Source: a virus
Virus record (IMG/VR): IMGVR_UViG_3300023179_000009
Coordinates: 310,001 to 374,000 of that record
DNA: 64,000 nucleotides
Reading direction: 5' to 3' (one strand)
The notes under the pieces are model-generated. The model had not been told where the DNA came from. It made no database searches and worked only from the letters and a program-made list of their open reading frames with translations. Numbering within the stretch: position 1 is the first letter of the stretch; each line of letters opens with the position of its first letter. A program made the position numbers and the translations under genes. This document shows, one piece after another, positions 37,505 through 45,082 of the stretch.

Positions 37505-37711
37505 ATGGATGAGCATGATATGCACATGGAAAGTATCCTGTGGCCGTGGATTGACGACGATTCACTGGATGTTCAGGACTATGACCCGAGTTGCGACCCT
37601 AGCGACGAGGACAACTATGACGATATGGACGGCGATCACGAGAGTGGTCTAGCCTCCGCCGGTTGGGGCACTGACGAAGATTATGGTTGCCATGGAAACG
37701 ACGAGTACTAA
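37505..37711 (+). CDS. extremely acidic protein, 68 aa (possible DNA mimic)
   Basis: GAAAGGAG upstream. About one third of residues are Asp or Glu with almost no Lys or Arg (for example DPSDEDNYDDMDGDHE), so the charge is strongly negative. Phage anti-restriction or polymerase-inhibiting proteins are sometimes such DNA mimics; here this is inference from composition only. Confidence 0.7.
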   Translation: MDEHDMHMESILWPWIDDDSLDVQDYDPSCDPSDEDNYDDMDGDHESGLASAGWGTDEDYGCHGNDEY

Positions 37712-37775
37712 TACCAACTAGGGGGGGTGTGGATGTGCCACACCCCCCCTAGTCCCTCAAATCCAGGAGAACGAC

Positions 37776-38192
37776 ATGAAGTTCGTCACGAAGTTTTTTA
37801 CGGATTGCATCGAGACGGTTGTTCGCAAGGTTCTTGCCGATGAGCAGTTCAAGAGCATGGTTGGCGAATCGGTCAAGACCCAGTTCGACAACCTCGACTA
37901 TGGACGACTCGCAGAAGAACTGCACGAGCGAGACGTTATCAACTACCGAGAACTCGCCAAGCACGTTGATGCTGACGAGATCGCTCAAAATGTCGATACC
38001 GGCGAAATCGAGAACAAGGTAGTCGAGCAGATTGATATGGACAGCGTCACTCAGGGTGTTGTCGATGCCATTGATACCGATGACATCGCAGAGCAGGTCA
38101 GGGAACATATCGAGATCGACTACAGCGAGATCGAGATCGACTATCAGGCACTTGGCCGTGCGTTGGTCGATCTGGCTGCGACCCGTAGGTAA
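37776..38192 (+). CDS. acidic helical repeat protein, 138 aa
   Basis: AGGAGAACGAC upstream. From residue 40 on, a degenerate repeat of about 10-12 residues with Asp-Ala/Ile-x-x-x-Val (NVDTGEIENKVVEQIDMDSV; then DAIDTDDIAEQV) suggests an elongated coiled coil. The first helix is amphipathic (MKFVTKFFTDCIETVVRKV). Unknown. Confidence 0.7.
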   Translation: MKFVTKFFTDCIETVVRKVLADEQFKSMVGESVKTQFDNLDYGRLAEELHERDVINYRELAKHVDADEIAQNVDTGEIENKVVEQIDMDSVTQGVVDAIDTDDIAEQVREHIEIDYSEIEIDYQALGRALVDLAATRR

Positions 38193-38245
38193 TACCAACT
38201 AGGGGGGAGGTAACACTCCCCCCTAGTTCCTTTTAGGAGTTTCAA

Positions 38246-38449
38246 ATGGATCCGGTAGCAAACAAACTCGAACAAGTTAGCATCGCTCTTGAAATCGCCC
38301 GGATTTGGGACGATTGCAATGCTGATGGAACTCTCACAACCGGCCAAATGGAAGCGGTTGCCGATCTTGCCAATCGTTTGGCCGAGTTGGTAACGGCTCT
38401 TGCCGGGTGGGAGGATTGGAAAAGCCTCAAGTCCACCTACTGCCGGTAA
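38246..38449 (+). CDS. small helical protein, 67 aa
   Basis: AGGAG precedes ATG. Three helices (ANKLEQVSIALEIARIWDD; QMEAVADLANRLAELVTAL). Unknown. Confidence 0.7.
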   Translation: MDPVANKLEQVSIALEIARIWDDCNADGTLTTGQMEAVADLANRLAELVTALAGWEDWKSLKSTYCR

Positions 38450-38510
38450 TACCAACTAGGGGAGTGTGAGAAAAACAAATCTCACACTCCCCTAGTTTGG
38501 AGGAAACAAC

Positions 38511-38990
38511 ATGAAGGTTCTGTTTCTTGATATCGACGGAGTTCTCAACACCCCAAAAATGCTTGGGCGTTTCGGTTTTGACTTTATTGACACTGTTCTT
38601 GTGGCTCTCGTGGCAAGAATCGTCAAAGAAACCGAGTGCAAAATCGTATTATCGTCAACATGGCGAATTGACGAAAAAGATCGGTTTGTTGCTACCCGTG
38701 AACTATCCGAGCATGGATTGACTATCCATGATTGCACCCCGGTAATTACCCGTAAGCCACCCGACGATCCATCTAATCTTCTTGACGAACTTTGGGAAAC
38801 ATGGAACTGGCCCAAGCGTCACGAAGAAATACAGTTATGGCTTGATCAAAATCCTGTATCTCGATTCGCTATTCTTGATGATCTTCAAGAGGCTTGTATT
38901 GAAGGATCGTTCTTCAAGACCGACGAGAATCGTGGCATAACTGTGGAGATTGCAGAAAAGATCATTCAACATCTGAATGATACCAACTAG
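38511..38990 (+). CDS. HAD-superfamily hydrolase, 159 aa, repeat-terminated
   Basis: GGAGGAAAC upstream. Motif I FLDIDGVLN (5-13), motif II LSSTWR (47-52), motif IV-like AILDD (118-122). This short set matches the HAD domain found in RNA-repair proteins and phage nucleotide phosphatases. Ends Asn-Asp-Thr-Asn-stop from the repeat, which is therefore part of a real enzyme's reading frame. Confidence 0.8.
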   Translation: MKVLFLDIDGVLNTPKMLGRFGFDFIDTVLVALVARIVKETECKIVLSSTWRIDEKDRFVATRELSEHGLTIHDCTPVITRKPPDDPSNLLDELWETWNWPKRHEEIQLWLDQNPVSRFAILDDLQEACIEGSFFKTDENRGITVEIAEKIIQHLNDTN

Positions 38991-39035
38991 TAGCGTGTAG
39001 TCACTGTGGCTACAACACAACCCAAAGAGGAAATC

Positions 39036-39473
39036 ATGATCAACGTCGAAATGACGGTGCGTGAGGCGGTGGAACTGCTGCACAACCTGCCCGAAGGCAA
39101 CACGCTTCGAGAGCGAGTTTTCTCGGTTCTGGAATCGCAGGTAGGCGAGGGCAAGCGAACCCTCACACTCCACAGTTTTCCTGCGGAGCGAAAGATCGCC
39201 TGCATCAAAGCCGTTCGAAACGGTATGCAGTGGGGTCTGAAGGAGTCGAAGGATTGGGTCGAAGTTGTGCAAGGCGAACGGGTCTGCACGAATCCTCATG
39301 CCATCCGCACGGATGACTATTCGTGGAACCGTTGGGATGATAGTGAGCCGTGTTTGCCGCTTGAATACGAGTGGGTGAACGGCAAACCCAACACGCTCAC
39401 GGCTCCGACCGCCACGGTACTCCAGATGGCATCGGAAATGCGGGCTGTCGGTGCGGTGGTCACCACCGCTTGA
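39036..39473 (+). CDS. protein with ribosomal L7/L12 C-terminal-like domain, 145 aa
   Basis: ATG at 39036 after GAGGAAATC. Residues 55-80 (ERKIACIKAVRNGMQWGLKE then SKDWVE) match the L7/L12 C-terminal fold signature K-I-x-x-I-K-x-V-R-x-x-x-x-x-G-L-K-E-A/S-K. Small phage proteins with this domain exist; a role at the ribosome or in elongation-factor binding is inference. The closing repeat is the variant GATACAAACTAG. Confidence 0.7.
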   Translation: MINVEMTVREAVELLHNLPEGNTLRERVFSVLESQVGEGKRTLTLHSFPAERKIACIKAVRNGMQWGLKESKDWVEVVQGERVCTNPHAIRTDDYSWNRWDDSEPCLPLEYEWVNGKPNTLTAPTATVLQMASEMRAVGAVVTTA

Positions 39474-39535
39474 TACAAACTAGGGGAGTGTAGGAAACAC
39501 CTACACTCCCCTAGTCTTTTTCTGAAAGGACCACA

Positions 39536-39853
39536 ATGATCATCCTCGATACCGACCTGAGCAACGCTCCGGGTTGCGTTTGCAAGATTCTGAACGAGCG
39601 GGAAACTCGGAGTATCCTAGTCCAAACCGACTATGATGCTCCGGGCGTGGCCCGCACGTTCGGCTGGGATATGACCGAAGTCCAGCCGCAGAACTACGGT
39701 TACTACGGGTTGAAGTGTCATCACCGTGGCACCGATGGCACGATTGACTGCCCCGATTGTGGCGTCAAGGCTGGCACGTTCATTGCAGCCGCCATCGAGT
39801 TTATCGACTCGAATGACGGTGCAACGGCGGAAGATCCGGGGTACTTCGAGTAA
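39536..39853 (+). CDS. hypothetical protein with zinc-like cluster, 105 aa
   Basis: GAAAGGACC upstream. Strands first, then CHHRGTDGTIDCPDCG (residues 60-75), a His/Cys set able to bind zinc. Unknown function. Confidence 0.7.
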   Translation: MIILDTDLSNAPGCVCKILNERETRSILVQTDYDAPGVARTFGWDMTEVQPQNYGYYGLKCHHRGTDGTIDCPDCGVKAGTFIAAAIEFIDSNDGATAEDPGYFE

Positions 39854-39917
39854 TACCAACTAGCAGGGTGTGGGAAAAACCTACACCCTGCTAGTCCCTC
39901 TAACAGAAAGGTCGATC

Positions 39918-40202
39918 ATGCGAACGATTCAAGATCTGGCAAAGGAAGCCCTCCAGGTTCAGGACGCCTGCAATCTTTCCGGTGTGGTTCACGGTTTCAG
40001 CCGTGCGATCACCGAGTTGCGGGAAATCCTCCGAACAACCGGCGGAGACCTGTCAACCGATGCGGTAAATACGCATCCCATCTGCAAGATGTGGGCAAGC
40101 AAGATCCACGATTTGACACGAATGGGATTTGGTGACGCTGATAGTTTCAGTGACGCCTTCTACCAGTGTTCAAATCTCTCTGAGGGAAAGACTGCCGCTT
40201 GA
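39918..40202 (+). CDS. conserved phage protein (VQDACNLSGVV family), 94 aa
   Basis: GAAAGG precedes ATG at 39918. MRTIQDLAKEALQVQDACNL, then VVHGFSRAI and THPICKMWASKI: a pattern I recognise in many phage genomes as a conserved protein of unknown function, helical. Confidence 0.75.
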   Translation: MRTIQDLAKEALQVQDACNLSGVVHGFSRAITELREILRTTGGDLSTDAVNTHPICKMWASKIHDLTRMGFGDADSFSDAFYQCSNLSEGKTAA

Positions 40203-40257
40203 TACCAACTAGGGGGGAGGTAACACTCCCCCCTAGTTCTTTTTCACGGAGGAAAAG

Positions 40258-40356
40258 ATGTTTCGACGGATTGTAGGACAACTTGCCGATTGGCATTTTT
40301 TGGTTGAAGTTCTTGTTGGTTTCACAATCATGTGGTTCGTTTTGTTGATGTTGTGA
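40258..40356 (+). CDS. 32-residue membrane peptide
   Basis: GGAGGAAAAG precedes ATG at 40258, and both flanks are complete cassette boundaries, so this small frame is a genuine one-gene cassette. MFRRIVGQLADWHFLVEVLV then a second hydrophobic half: one TM helix. Unknown. Confidence 0.7.
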   Translation: MFRRIVGQLADWHFLVEVLVGFTIMWFVLLML

Positions 40357-40401
40357 TACCAACTAGGTGGATGTTCCAACCACAACCCCGGAGAACTCAC
40401 A

Positions 40402-40950
40402 ATGAGTTACACCGCAGCCCCTGCCTGTCAGTTGTTGGCAACACATTGTTGTTGCTGTGGTCGTCCGCTGGTCGATAGTGTTAGTGTCGAACTGGGCATC
40501 GGCCCGGAATGTCGCAAAGGCGATACTGGTGGTATCGACGCTGCCACCCAGGATGATTGCAACCGGCTTACTCGTTCCGCTGCTGTTGCCGCTCAGAGTG
40601 GTAACGTGGAGCGTGTTCGAGAGATTGCCGAAACAATCGAATCGCTCGGTCTTTCGGAACTGGCAAACAAGATTCGCAAGCGTTTCGTAAACGCCGAAAA
40701 GCGATGCAAAATCACCATCGTTGACAATGGTGATATGCTTATCGTTGAAACTCCTTTCCGTAGGAAAGATTCGAGTGGCTTCATCGAAGCGTGGCGAAAC
40801 ATTCCCGGCAGGCGGTATGACCGCAACCGTAACGCCAACGTGGTTCCTGTGAATCAGAAGCGCCAGTTATGGCAACTTCTGCAACGGTTCTTCCCCGGAG
40901 AGTTTGGCAAAGGGCCACAGGGAATATTCAGAATCCCTGAGGCTGCTTGA
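40402..40950 (+). CDS. DUF6011-like zinc protein with HARP-like C-terminus, 182 aa
   Basis: GGAGAACTC upstream. CCCCGRPLVDSVSVELGIGP followed by EC is the zinc motif of DUF6011-type phage proteins. The C-terminal half (EAWRNIPGRRYDRNRNANVV then QLWQLLQRFFPG) resembles the HARP-like segment that precedes helicase domains in SMARCAL1 relatives, here without a helicase. Nucleic-acid binding is plausible. Confidence 0.7.
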   Translation: MSYTAAPACQLLATHCCCCGRPLVDSVSVELGIGPECRKGDTGGIDAATQDDCNRLTRSAAVAAQSGNVERVREIAETIESLGLSELANKIRKRFVNAEKRCKITIVDNGDMLIVETPFRRKDSSGFIEAWRNIPGRRYDRNRNANVVPVNQKRQLWQLLQRFFPGEFGKGPQGIFRIPEAA

Positions 40951-41016
40951 TACCAACTAGGTGAGCGTGAGGGTTGTTCCTCACGCTCACCTAGTCCTTT
41001 TATGAAAGGGTTTATC

Positions 41017-41223
41017 GTGGCAACCAAAGTCAAAGTCACAAATCGAATCAAGCGGCAGATCCAGGCCGAGGCTCTCCGGGCATTGCACGACCGGGGACAC
41101 TTCACCGCCGCCGAGCGGCACGCCGGAATCGAGGCTGACCGCTGCATGTGTGGCGGTTTCGTGTGGGGCACGAATCTGCTCTGCAACGAGTGTGTGATGG
41201 AACTCGCCCGCAAGCAAAAGTAA
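41017..41223 (+). CDS. basic zinc-like protein, GTG start, 68 aa
   Basis: GTG at 41017 is preferred over ATG at 41002, because in neighbouring cassettes the sequence ATGAAAGG is the Shine-Dalgarno region and not a start. Basic helix (VKVTNRIKRQIQAEAL), then CMCGG and LCNEC as a C4 zinc knuckle. Confidence 0.7.
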   Translation: MATKVKVTNRIKRQIQAEALRALHDRGHFTAAERHAGIEADRCMCGGFVWGTNLLCNECVMELARKQK

Positions 41224-41285
41224 TACCAACTAGGGGAGTGTAGGAATCACCTACACTCCCCTAGTCTTTCAAAGAAAGGTTGACC

Positions 41286-41603
41286 ATGCGAAAGATCGAA
41301 AAGAAAATGATCGAGGCGATTCAGAATCGCAAGGACATGAGCCTCAACAACACCGTGGTCAAGCACGGTACAGCCACCAGCGTTGTGTTTCTCCACAATC
41401 ATCCCATTTGCATTTTCATGTGGGCTGATAATGCGGTGGCTGTCAGCAATTGTGGCTGGTCAACGAACACCACCAAAAGCCGCCTGAATGCGGTTTTGGG
41501 TTCGTTTTGTGATACGGGGATTCACCAGCACAAGCATGTCTGGTACATGGGCAAGGAAGAGTTCCGCAACGGAACTCGTGTCCCGATGAAGCAGATCGCC
41601 TGA
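41286..41603 (+). CDS. conserved phage protein (TTKSRLNAVL family), 105 aa
   Basis: GAAAGG precedes ATG at 41286. MRKIEKKMIEAIQNRKDMSL, NTVV, FLHNHPICIF, GWSTNTTKSRLNAVLGSF: a motif string widespread in phages, function unknown. Confidence 0.75.
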   Translation: MRKIEKKMIEAIQNRKDMSLNNTVVKHGTATSVVFLHNHPICIFMWADNAVAVSNCGWSTNTTKSRLNAVLGSFCDTGIHQHKHVWYMGKEEFRNGTRVPMKQIA

Positions 41604-41667
41604 TACCAACTAGGGGAGTGTAGGAATCACCTACACTCCCCTAGTTCTTTTTCCAGAAAGGGAAAAC

Positions 41668-42129
41668 ATGAAACTCATCCTGATGCGTGGCGTGAGCGGC
41701 AGCGGCAAAAGCACGCTGGCCGAAAAGATTTGCAGCGAACAGGAATTTGCTGTAATTGTTTCAACCGATCACTATTTCATGGTCGATGGTGAATACCGAT
41801 TCGACCCGAAGCGTCTCGGTGAGTATCACTCCGCTAACGTGAACCGAACCGAACAGTTCATGGTTGAACGGTGTGCGTGTATCATCGTGGACAACACGAA
41901 CACACAAGCGTGGGAAATGAAACCCTACGTCGAGTTGGCCATGAAGCACGGCTACGCTATCGAAATCCATCAGCCCGATCCGGTCAGTTTCGAGGAACTG
42001 ATGCAGCGGCAGGCAAACCGGGCCGACAGCAACAAGGCTCTGCCCGCCGAAGTGGTAAAGCGGATGCTCGACCGATTCGAGCACGATGTGACAGTGGCAA
42101 AGATTCTCCAATCGAAGCGACCCTTCTGA
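41668..42129 (+). CDS. P-loop kinase of the polynucleotide kinase / N4BP2-like type, 153 aa
   Basis: GAAAGGG upstream. Walker A GVSGSGKST (8-16), VSTDHYF (about 30-36) in the position of the catalytic Asp of Pnk-type 5'-kinases, IIVDNTNTQAWEMKPYV lid/substrate segment, and a C-terminal Arg-bearing helix. The family phosphorylates RNA or DNA 5' ends or small substrates; with the HAD gene at 38.5 kb it could form a split end-healing pair (inference). Confidence 0.82.
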   Translation: MKLILMRGVSGSGKSTLAEKICSEQEFAVIVSTDHYFMVDGEYRFDPKRLGEYHSANVNRTEQFMVERCACIIVDNTNTQAWEMKPYVELAMKHGYAIEIHQPDPVSFEELMQRQANRADSNKALPAEVVKRMLDRFEHDVTVAKILQSKRPF

Positions 42130-42186
42130 TACCAACTAGAAGGAGTGTGATAAGCACTCCCCCTAGTTCTTTTTCCAGAAAGGAAC

Positions 42187-42435
42187 ATGATGGATCACGA
42201 ACAGGCCATGCGGAATGCCATGAAGCGTGTGATGACGTTCATGGATAGCCTCTCGCCGGGGAACAGTCCCCGTGCCACAACAACTGACAGCCCGATGATT
42301 CACTTCAATGGCTGGAATCGGTGGTGTGTCAAGTTCGACACACACAGCGGTAAAAACTATCACGCATTTGGTTCTACGCTCGTCGAAGCGTTCAATCGGT
42401 TGGTCGATGAACCAACCGTGTCTGATACCAACTAG
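42187..42435 (+). CDS. hypothetical protein, 82 aa, repeat-terminated
   Basis: AAAGGAAC precedes ATGATG. Helical start, then CVKFDTHSGKNYHAFGST; ends Ser-Asp-Thr-Asn-stop. The hairpin before it has lost pairing at its base (CTAGAAGG against CCCCCTAG), a decayed boundary. Confidence 0.7.
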   Translation: MMDHEQAMRNAMKRVMTFMDSLSPGNSPRATTTDSPMIHFNGWNRWCVKFDTHSGKNYHAFGSTLVEAFNRLVDEPTVSDTN

Positions 42436-42471
42436 ACCAGTGTTCCCTTCCCCTCTTCAAAGGAGTCTGCC

Positions 42472-42759
42472 ATGCAGATCAATTTCCTCGGTGAGAACTA
42501 CAACGTCGAGCCGGTTGCCATGCGATACACAGACGGCAATCTGGCAATTCAAGTTCTGCGTGCCGATGGGCCTTTCGGTATGCTCTCGACCAATGTCGAG
42601 GGTGTGCAACTCGCCCCGAACGAGTTCTGCGTGAAAACGTGGAGCGAGAACGATCCGTGGGCATTGGATCTTATCCGCCAGTGTCCGCAGTTCGAGAACA
42701 CTGGACGCACGTTCCGTAGCGGGTTCGTCAGCGGCCCGATCTACCGGATGGTTGGTTGA
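42472..42759 (+). CDS. hypothetical protein, 95 aa
   Basis: AAAGGAGTCTGCC precedes the ATG. Beta-rich (INFLGENYNVEPVAMRY; NLAIQVLRADGPFGML). Unknown. Confidence 0.7.
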   Translation: MQINFLGENYNVEPVAMRYTDGNLAIQVLRADGPFGMLSTNVEGVQLAPNEFCVKTWSENDPWALDLIRQCPQFENTGRTFRSGFVSGPIYRMVG

Positions 42760-42769
42760 TACCAACTAG

Positions 42770-43010
42770 ATCGATACCGAACTACGGCCCTCGTCGTTCA
42801 AGACAGAAAGGACGCTGTAGTGTCATGCCAAAGCGGTGGCCACCGCACGGCAATCGTTGCCAAAGTACACGGCAACGATCAGCACACTACGGAAATGCGG
42901 GTGCGATACCCGCCGGGGTCAGCATACACTGTAGGCCAAAAGCCGAACAACGAGGCGTCTATCCCACGCCTACAACCCCGAAAGGGGAGAGAGTGTATGG
43001 GGTCTAATAC
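42770..43010 (+). ncRNA. multibranched structured RNA filling a whole cassette
   Basis: Between two repeats there is no convincing gene but dense pairing. GTAGTGT (42817) pairs with ACACTAC (42884), enclosing GCGGTGG-CCACCGC and ATCGTTGCC/GGCAACGAT hairpins. Then come GCGGGT/ACCCGC (42897-42913) and CATACACT (42923)/AGTGTATG (42992), enclosing GTAGG/CCTAC, AGGCGT/ACGCCT and CCCCGAAAGGGG. A 65-codon GTG frame with a Shine-Dalgarno also fits, but its start lies in a stem. Function unknown. Confidence 0.6.
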
Positions 43011-43070
43011 CAACTAGGGGGACATGGGGAGACAACCCATGTCCCCCTAGTTCTTTTATGAAAGGCAAAC

Positions 43071-43286
43071 ATGGTTCCACGAGAAATGTATCGGTGGGAA
43101 TATTTCCATGCGATGGGCAACAACTGCCGATTGCATGGAATGTCATCTCACGATGCCCAAACCGTGATCGATAAGGCCGCTGGTTTCGGCAACGATTTCG
43201 AAAACTTCTGGACAGGATTTCTGTACGGCAGAAGTGATCAAATCGCTTCTTTGCCAAGCAAAGATTCCGTGGTCTGGGTTTTTTAG
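43071..43286 (+). CDS. hypothetical protein, 71 aa
   Basis: GAAAGGC precedes the ATG. Aromatic and Met-rich start (PREMYRWEYFHAMGNNCRLH), helical end with FENFWTGFLYGR. Ends TAG before a small TGTC/GACA hairpin and the repeat at about 43315. Confidence 0.7.
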   Translation: MVPREMYRWEYFHAMGNNCRLHGMSSHDAQTVIDKAAGFGNDFENFWTGFLYGRSDQIASLPSKDSVVWVF

Positions 43287-43385
43287 TCTGTCACATTTCG
43301 ACAGGCCGTGCGTAATACCAACTAGAACGGTATCGAGAATGGCTCTCGACGCCCACAACCCTCCTGTCCAGAAAGGACAACTGTC

Positions 43386-43700
43386 ATGAAGTTCATCCTC
43401 AATGCGTTTTCTCTAAACATGATCGGCACATTTCCGGCGACCATCACGGTCGAGGAAGTCTCGACCCACGAAGCCTGTGTCGAGGCTCACGGTGTCACCA
43501 GTGGCGTCGGCCACCCCGATACGGCGGCGGTGTTCGCTTCGATTCTCGGTACGCCCGTTCCGATGAATCGTGCAACCGTCAGTCTCGTGTCTGGTGATCG
43601 TGTGCTGGTGGGCCAATACAGTGGCCCTCGTCTGCCCGAGGGTGCAACTACGCTGCCCGAGGGTGCCACGATCAAGTGGCTCGTCGTCTCTGTCAACTGA
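43386..43700 (+). CDS. acrIII-1: DUF1874 / AcrIII-1-like viral ring nuclease, 104 aa
   Basis: GAAAGGAC upstream. FILNAFSLNMIGTFPATITV, the loop SGVGHPDTAAV with the catalytic-position His, and NRATVSLVSGDRVLVGQYSG followed by RLPEGATTLPEGA match the DUF1874 (STIV orf B116) fold. The characterised member AcrIII-1 degrades cyclic tetra-adenylate, switching off type III CRISPR ancillary nucleases. The length (about 104) fits. Activity here is inferred from family and the conserved Gly-His. Confidence 0.85.
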   Translation: MKFILNAFSLNMIGTFPATITVEEVSTHEACVEAHGVTSGVGHPDTAAVFASILGTPVPMNRATVSLVSGDRVLVGQYSGPRLPEGATTLPEGATIKWLVVSVN

Positions 43701-43771
43701 TACCAACTAGCAGGGTGTGGTGATGAGCCACACCCTGCTAGTCCTTCAACCCCCAACCCTGAAAGGCAATC

Positions 43772-44149
43772 ATGCCCTACACCGCTTGCGTCCTCGAAGA
43801 GTCATCCCGCACCACGCTCGTGGAGTGGATGTATTCCAATCACGAAGTGCCCGAGCACTTCGAAATCGTCGGCCACCACTGCACCGTCGATCTGAAGCCC
43901 ATCGCCAAAAGCATGGGCTGCGATCTGGATGGCCAGCGACACGAAATGCGTGTCGTTCGTTTCGGTCGTCTCGACGGCATCATGGCTGTCGAAGTCGAGA
44001 CGGTTGTTCCCAGCAAGAACGACCGCAAGCACATCACCTTGTGCTACGACAAGCCGAATGGCTGGAAACCGAAGCAGTCGAACGACATCGTGGAATGGAC
44101 TGACATCGAACCGTTCGTTCTGCACGGTGTCGTGAAGGAATGTGCGTGA
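43772..44149 (+). CDS. 2H phosphoesterase-like protein, 125 aa
   Basis: GAAAGGC upstream. Two His-x-Thr motifs, HHCTVDL (35-41) and KHITLCY (88-94), separated by about 50 residues, define a 2H phosphoesterase. T4 Acb1, which cleaves cyclic oligonucleotides of CBASS, is such an enzyme; tRNA-ligase-related 2H proteins are another possibility. Adjacent to the AcrIII-1-like gene, which also targets a cyclic oligonucleotide. Confidence 0.75.
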   Translation: MPYTACVLEESSRTTLVEWMYSNHEVPEHFEIVGHHCTVDLKPIAKSMGCDLDGQRHEMRVVRFGRLDGIMAVEVETVVPSKNDRKHITLCYDKPNGWKPKQSNDIVEWTDIEPFVLHGVVKECA

Positions 44150-44212
44150 TACCAACTAGGGGGATGTGATGAAAGTCACATCCCACCTTTCCTTTTCACA
44201 AAAAGGCCGATC

Positions 44213-44443
44213 ATGAACACTGATTTTCAAATGATGGTCGAGGCGCAGGTGGGTGACAAAACGGTCACCGTTTATTGCGAAACCCATGCAGAAGCGTGGG
44301 CTGCGGAAAATGCCATCCGCAACATGGCACGACAGTTCGGCTTGCAAGTGGGCACGGTGACAATCACCGTCAACGACACACCACGGTGGCGAGTCGATAC
44401 AATCTGGCTCAATCCTCCATACAGTGTTGTGCAGGATCAGTGA
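44213..44443 (+). CDS. hypothetical protein, 76 aa
   Basis: AAAAAGG upstream. Strand-helix-strand (DKTVTVYCETHAEAWAAENA). Preceding hairpin lost its CTAG right edge (CATCCCACC). Unknown. Confidence 0.7.
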   Translation: MNTDFQMMVEAQVGDKTVTVYCETHAEAWAAENAIRNMARQFGLQVGTVTITVNDTPRWRVDTIWLNPPYSVVQDQ

Positions 44444-44499
44444 TACCAACTAGGGGGGTGTGAACAACACCCCCCTCTTCTCTTGAAAGGAGAACGACG

Positions 44500-44721
44500 A
44501 TGGAAAACGAAGGCCAGATGCGAAGTAGGACATGCACGTTCGTCAACAGAACGTACATGTTCGAACACATCGAAGAGGCACTGATGTTTGCTCCTCCGGA
44601 GCAGACGATCAGCATCGAGATTCTGCCAGATGGACGCTACAGTGTTACCGAAACGTGGCGGGATGCGGAGCCTGCCGACCGCAGACGGTTCGCCAGCATC
44701 TGCAATCGTGGCGGTAACTGA
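44500..44721 (+). CDS. hypothetical protein, 73 aa
   Basis: GAAAGGAGAACG upstream. Basic start, strand-helix-strand (CTFVNRTYMFEHIEEAL; SIEILPDGRYSV). The hairpin before it lacks CTAG at its right edge. Unknown. Confidence 0.7.
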   Translation: MENEGQMRSRTCTFVNRTYMFEHIEEALMFAPPEQTISIEILPDGRYSVTETWRDAEPADRRRFASICNRGGN

Positions 44722-44793
44722 TACCAACTAGGGGGACACGGGGAACAACCGTGTCCCCCTAGTTCCGTTTTCCCTCAAACCAGAGAGGCCATC

Positions 44794-45009
44794 ATGACGA
44801 TCAAAGTTCAGATTCCGGGCCGAGTCACAGCCTCTGCCCTTGTCGAGTCCGGACTCGACGCTTCTAGCAACGGAGTGCTGACATTCCACGCTTTCAGCGA
44901 CGCCATGAAAGCGAGGGTGTTGGAACTGATTGCCGCAGGGCAACACGTGGTGGTCAAGGCCACCACCGAAGTGCCCCGAACCGGCGATTGGTTCGAGCCA
45001 GCACAGTGA
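44794..45009 (+). CDS. hypothetical protein, 71 aa
   Basis: GAGAGGCC precedes the ATG. Beta-alpha-beta with FHAFSDAMKARVLELIAAGQ. Unknown. Confidence 0.7.
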   Translation: MTIKVQIPGRVTASALVESGLDASSNGVLTFHAFSDAMKARVLELIAAGQHVVVKATTEVPRTGDWFEPAQ

Positions 45010-45082
45010 TACCAACTAGGTGGACACGAGGACACAACTCGTGTCCCCCTAGTTTCGTTTCTCCTAACCCCGGAGTTTTTCC

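Noticed and set aside
42820-43017. 65-residue GTG-start protein ending Asn-Thr-Asn
   Set aside because: It has a fair Shine-Dalgarno, but its start and most of its length are locked in perfect RNA helices and the peptide has no globular pattern. Kept as alternative in the RNA entry.
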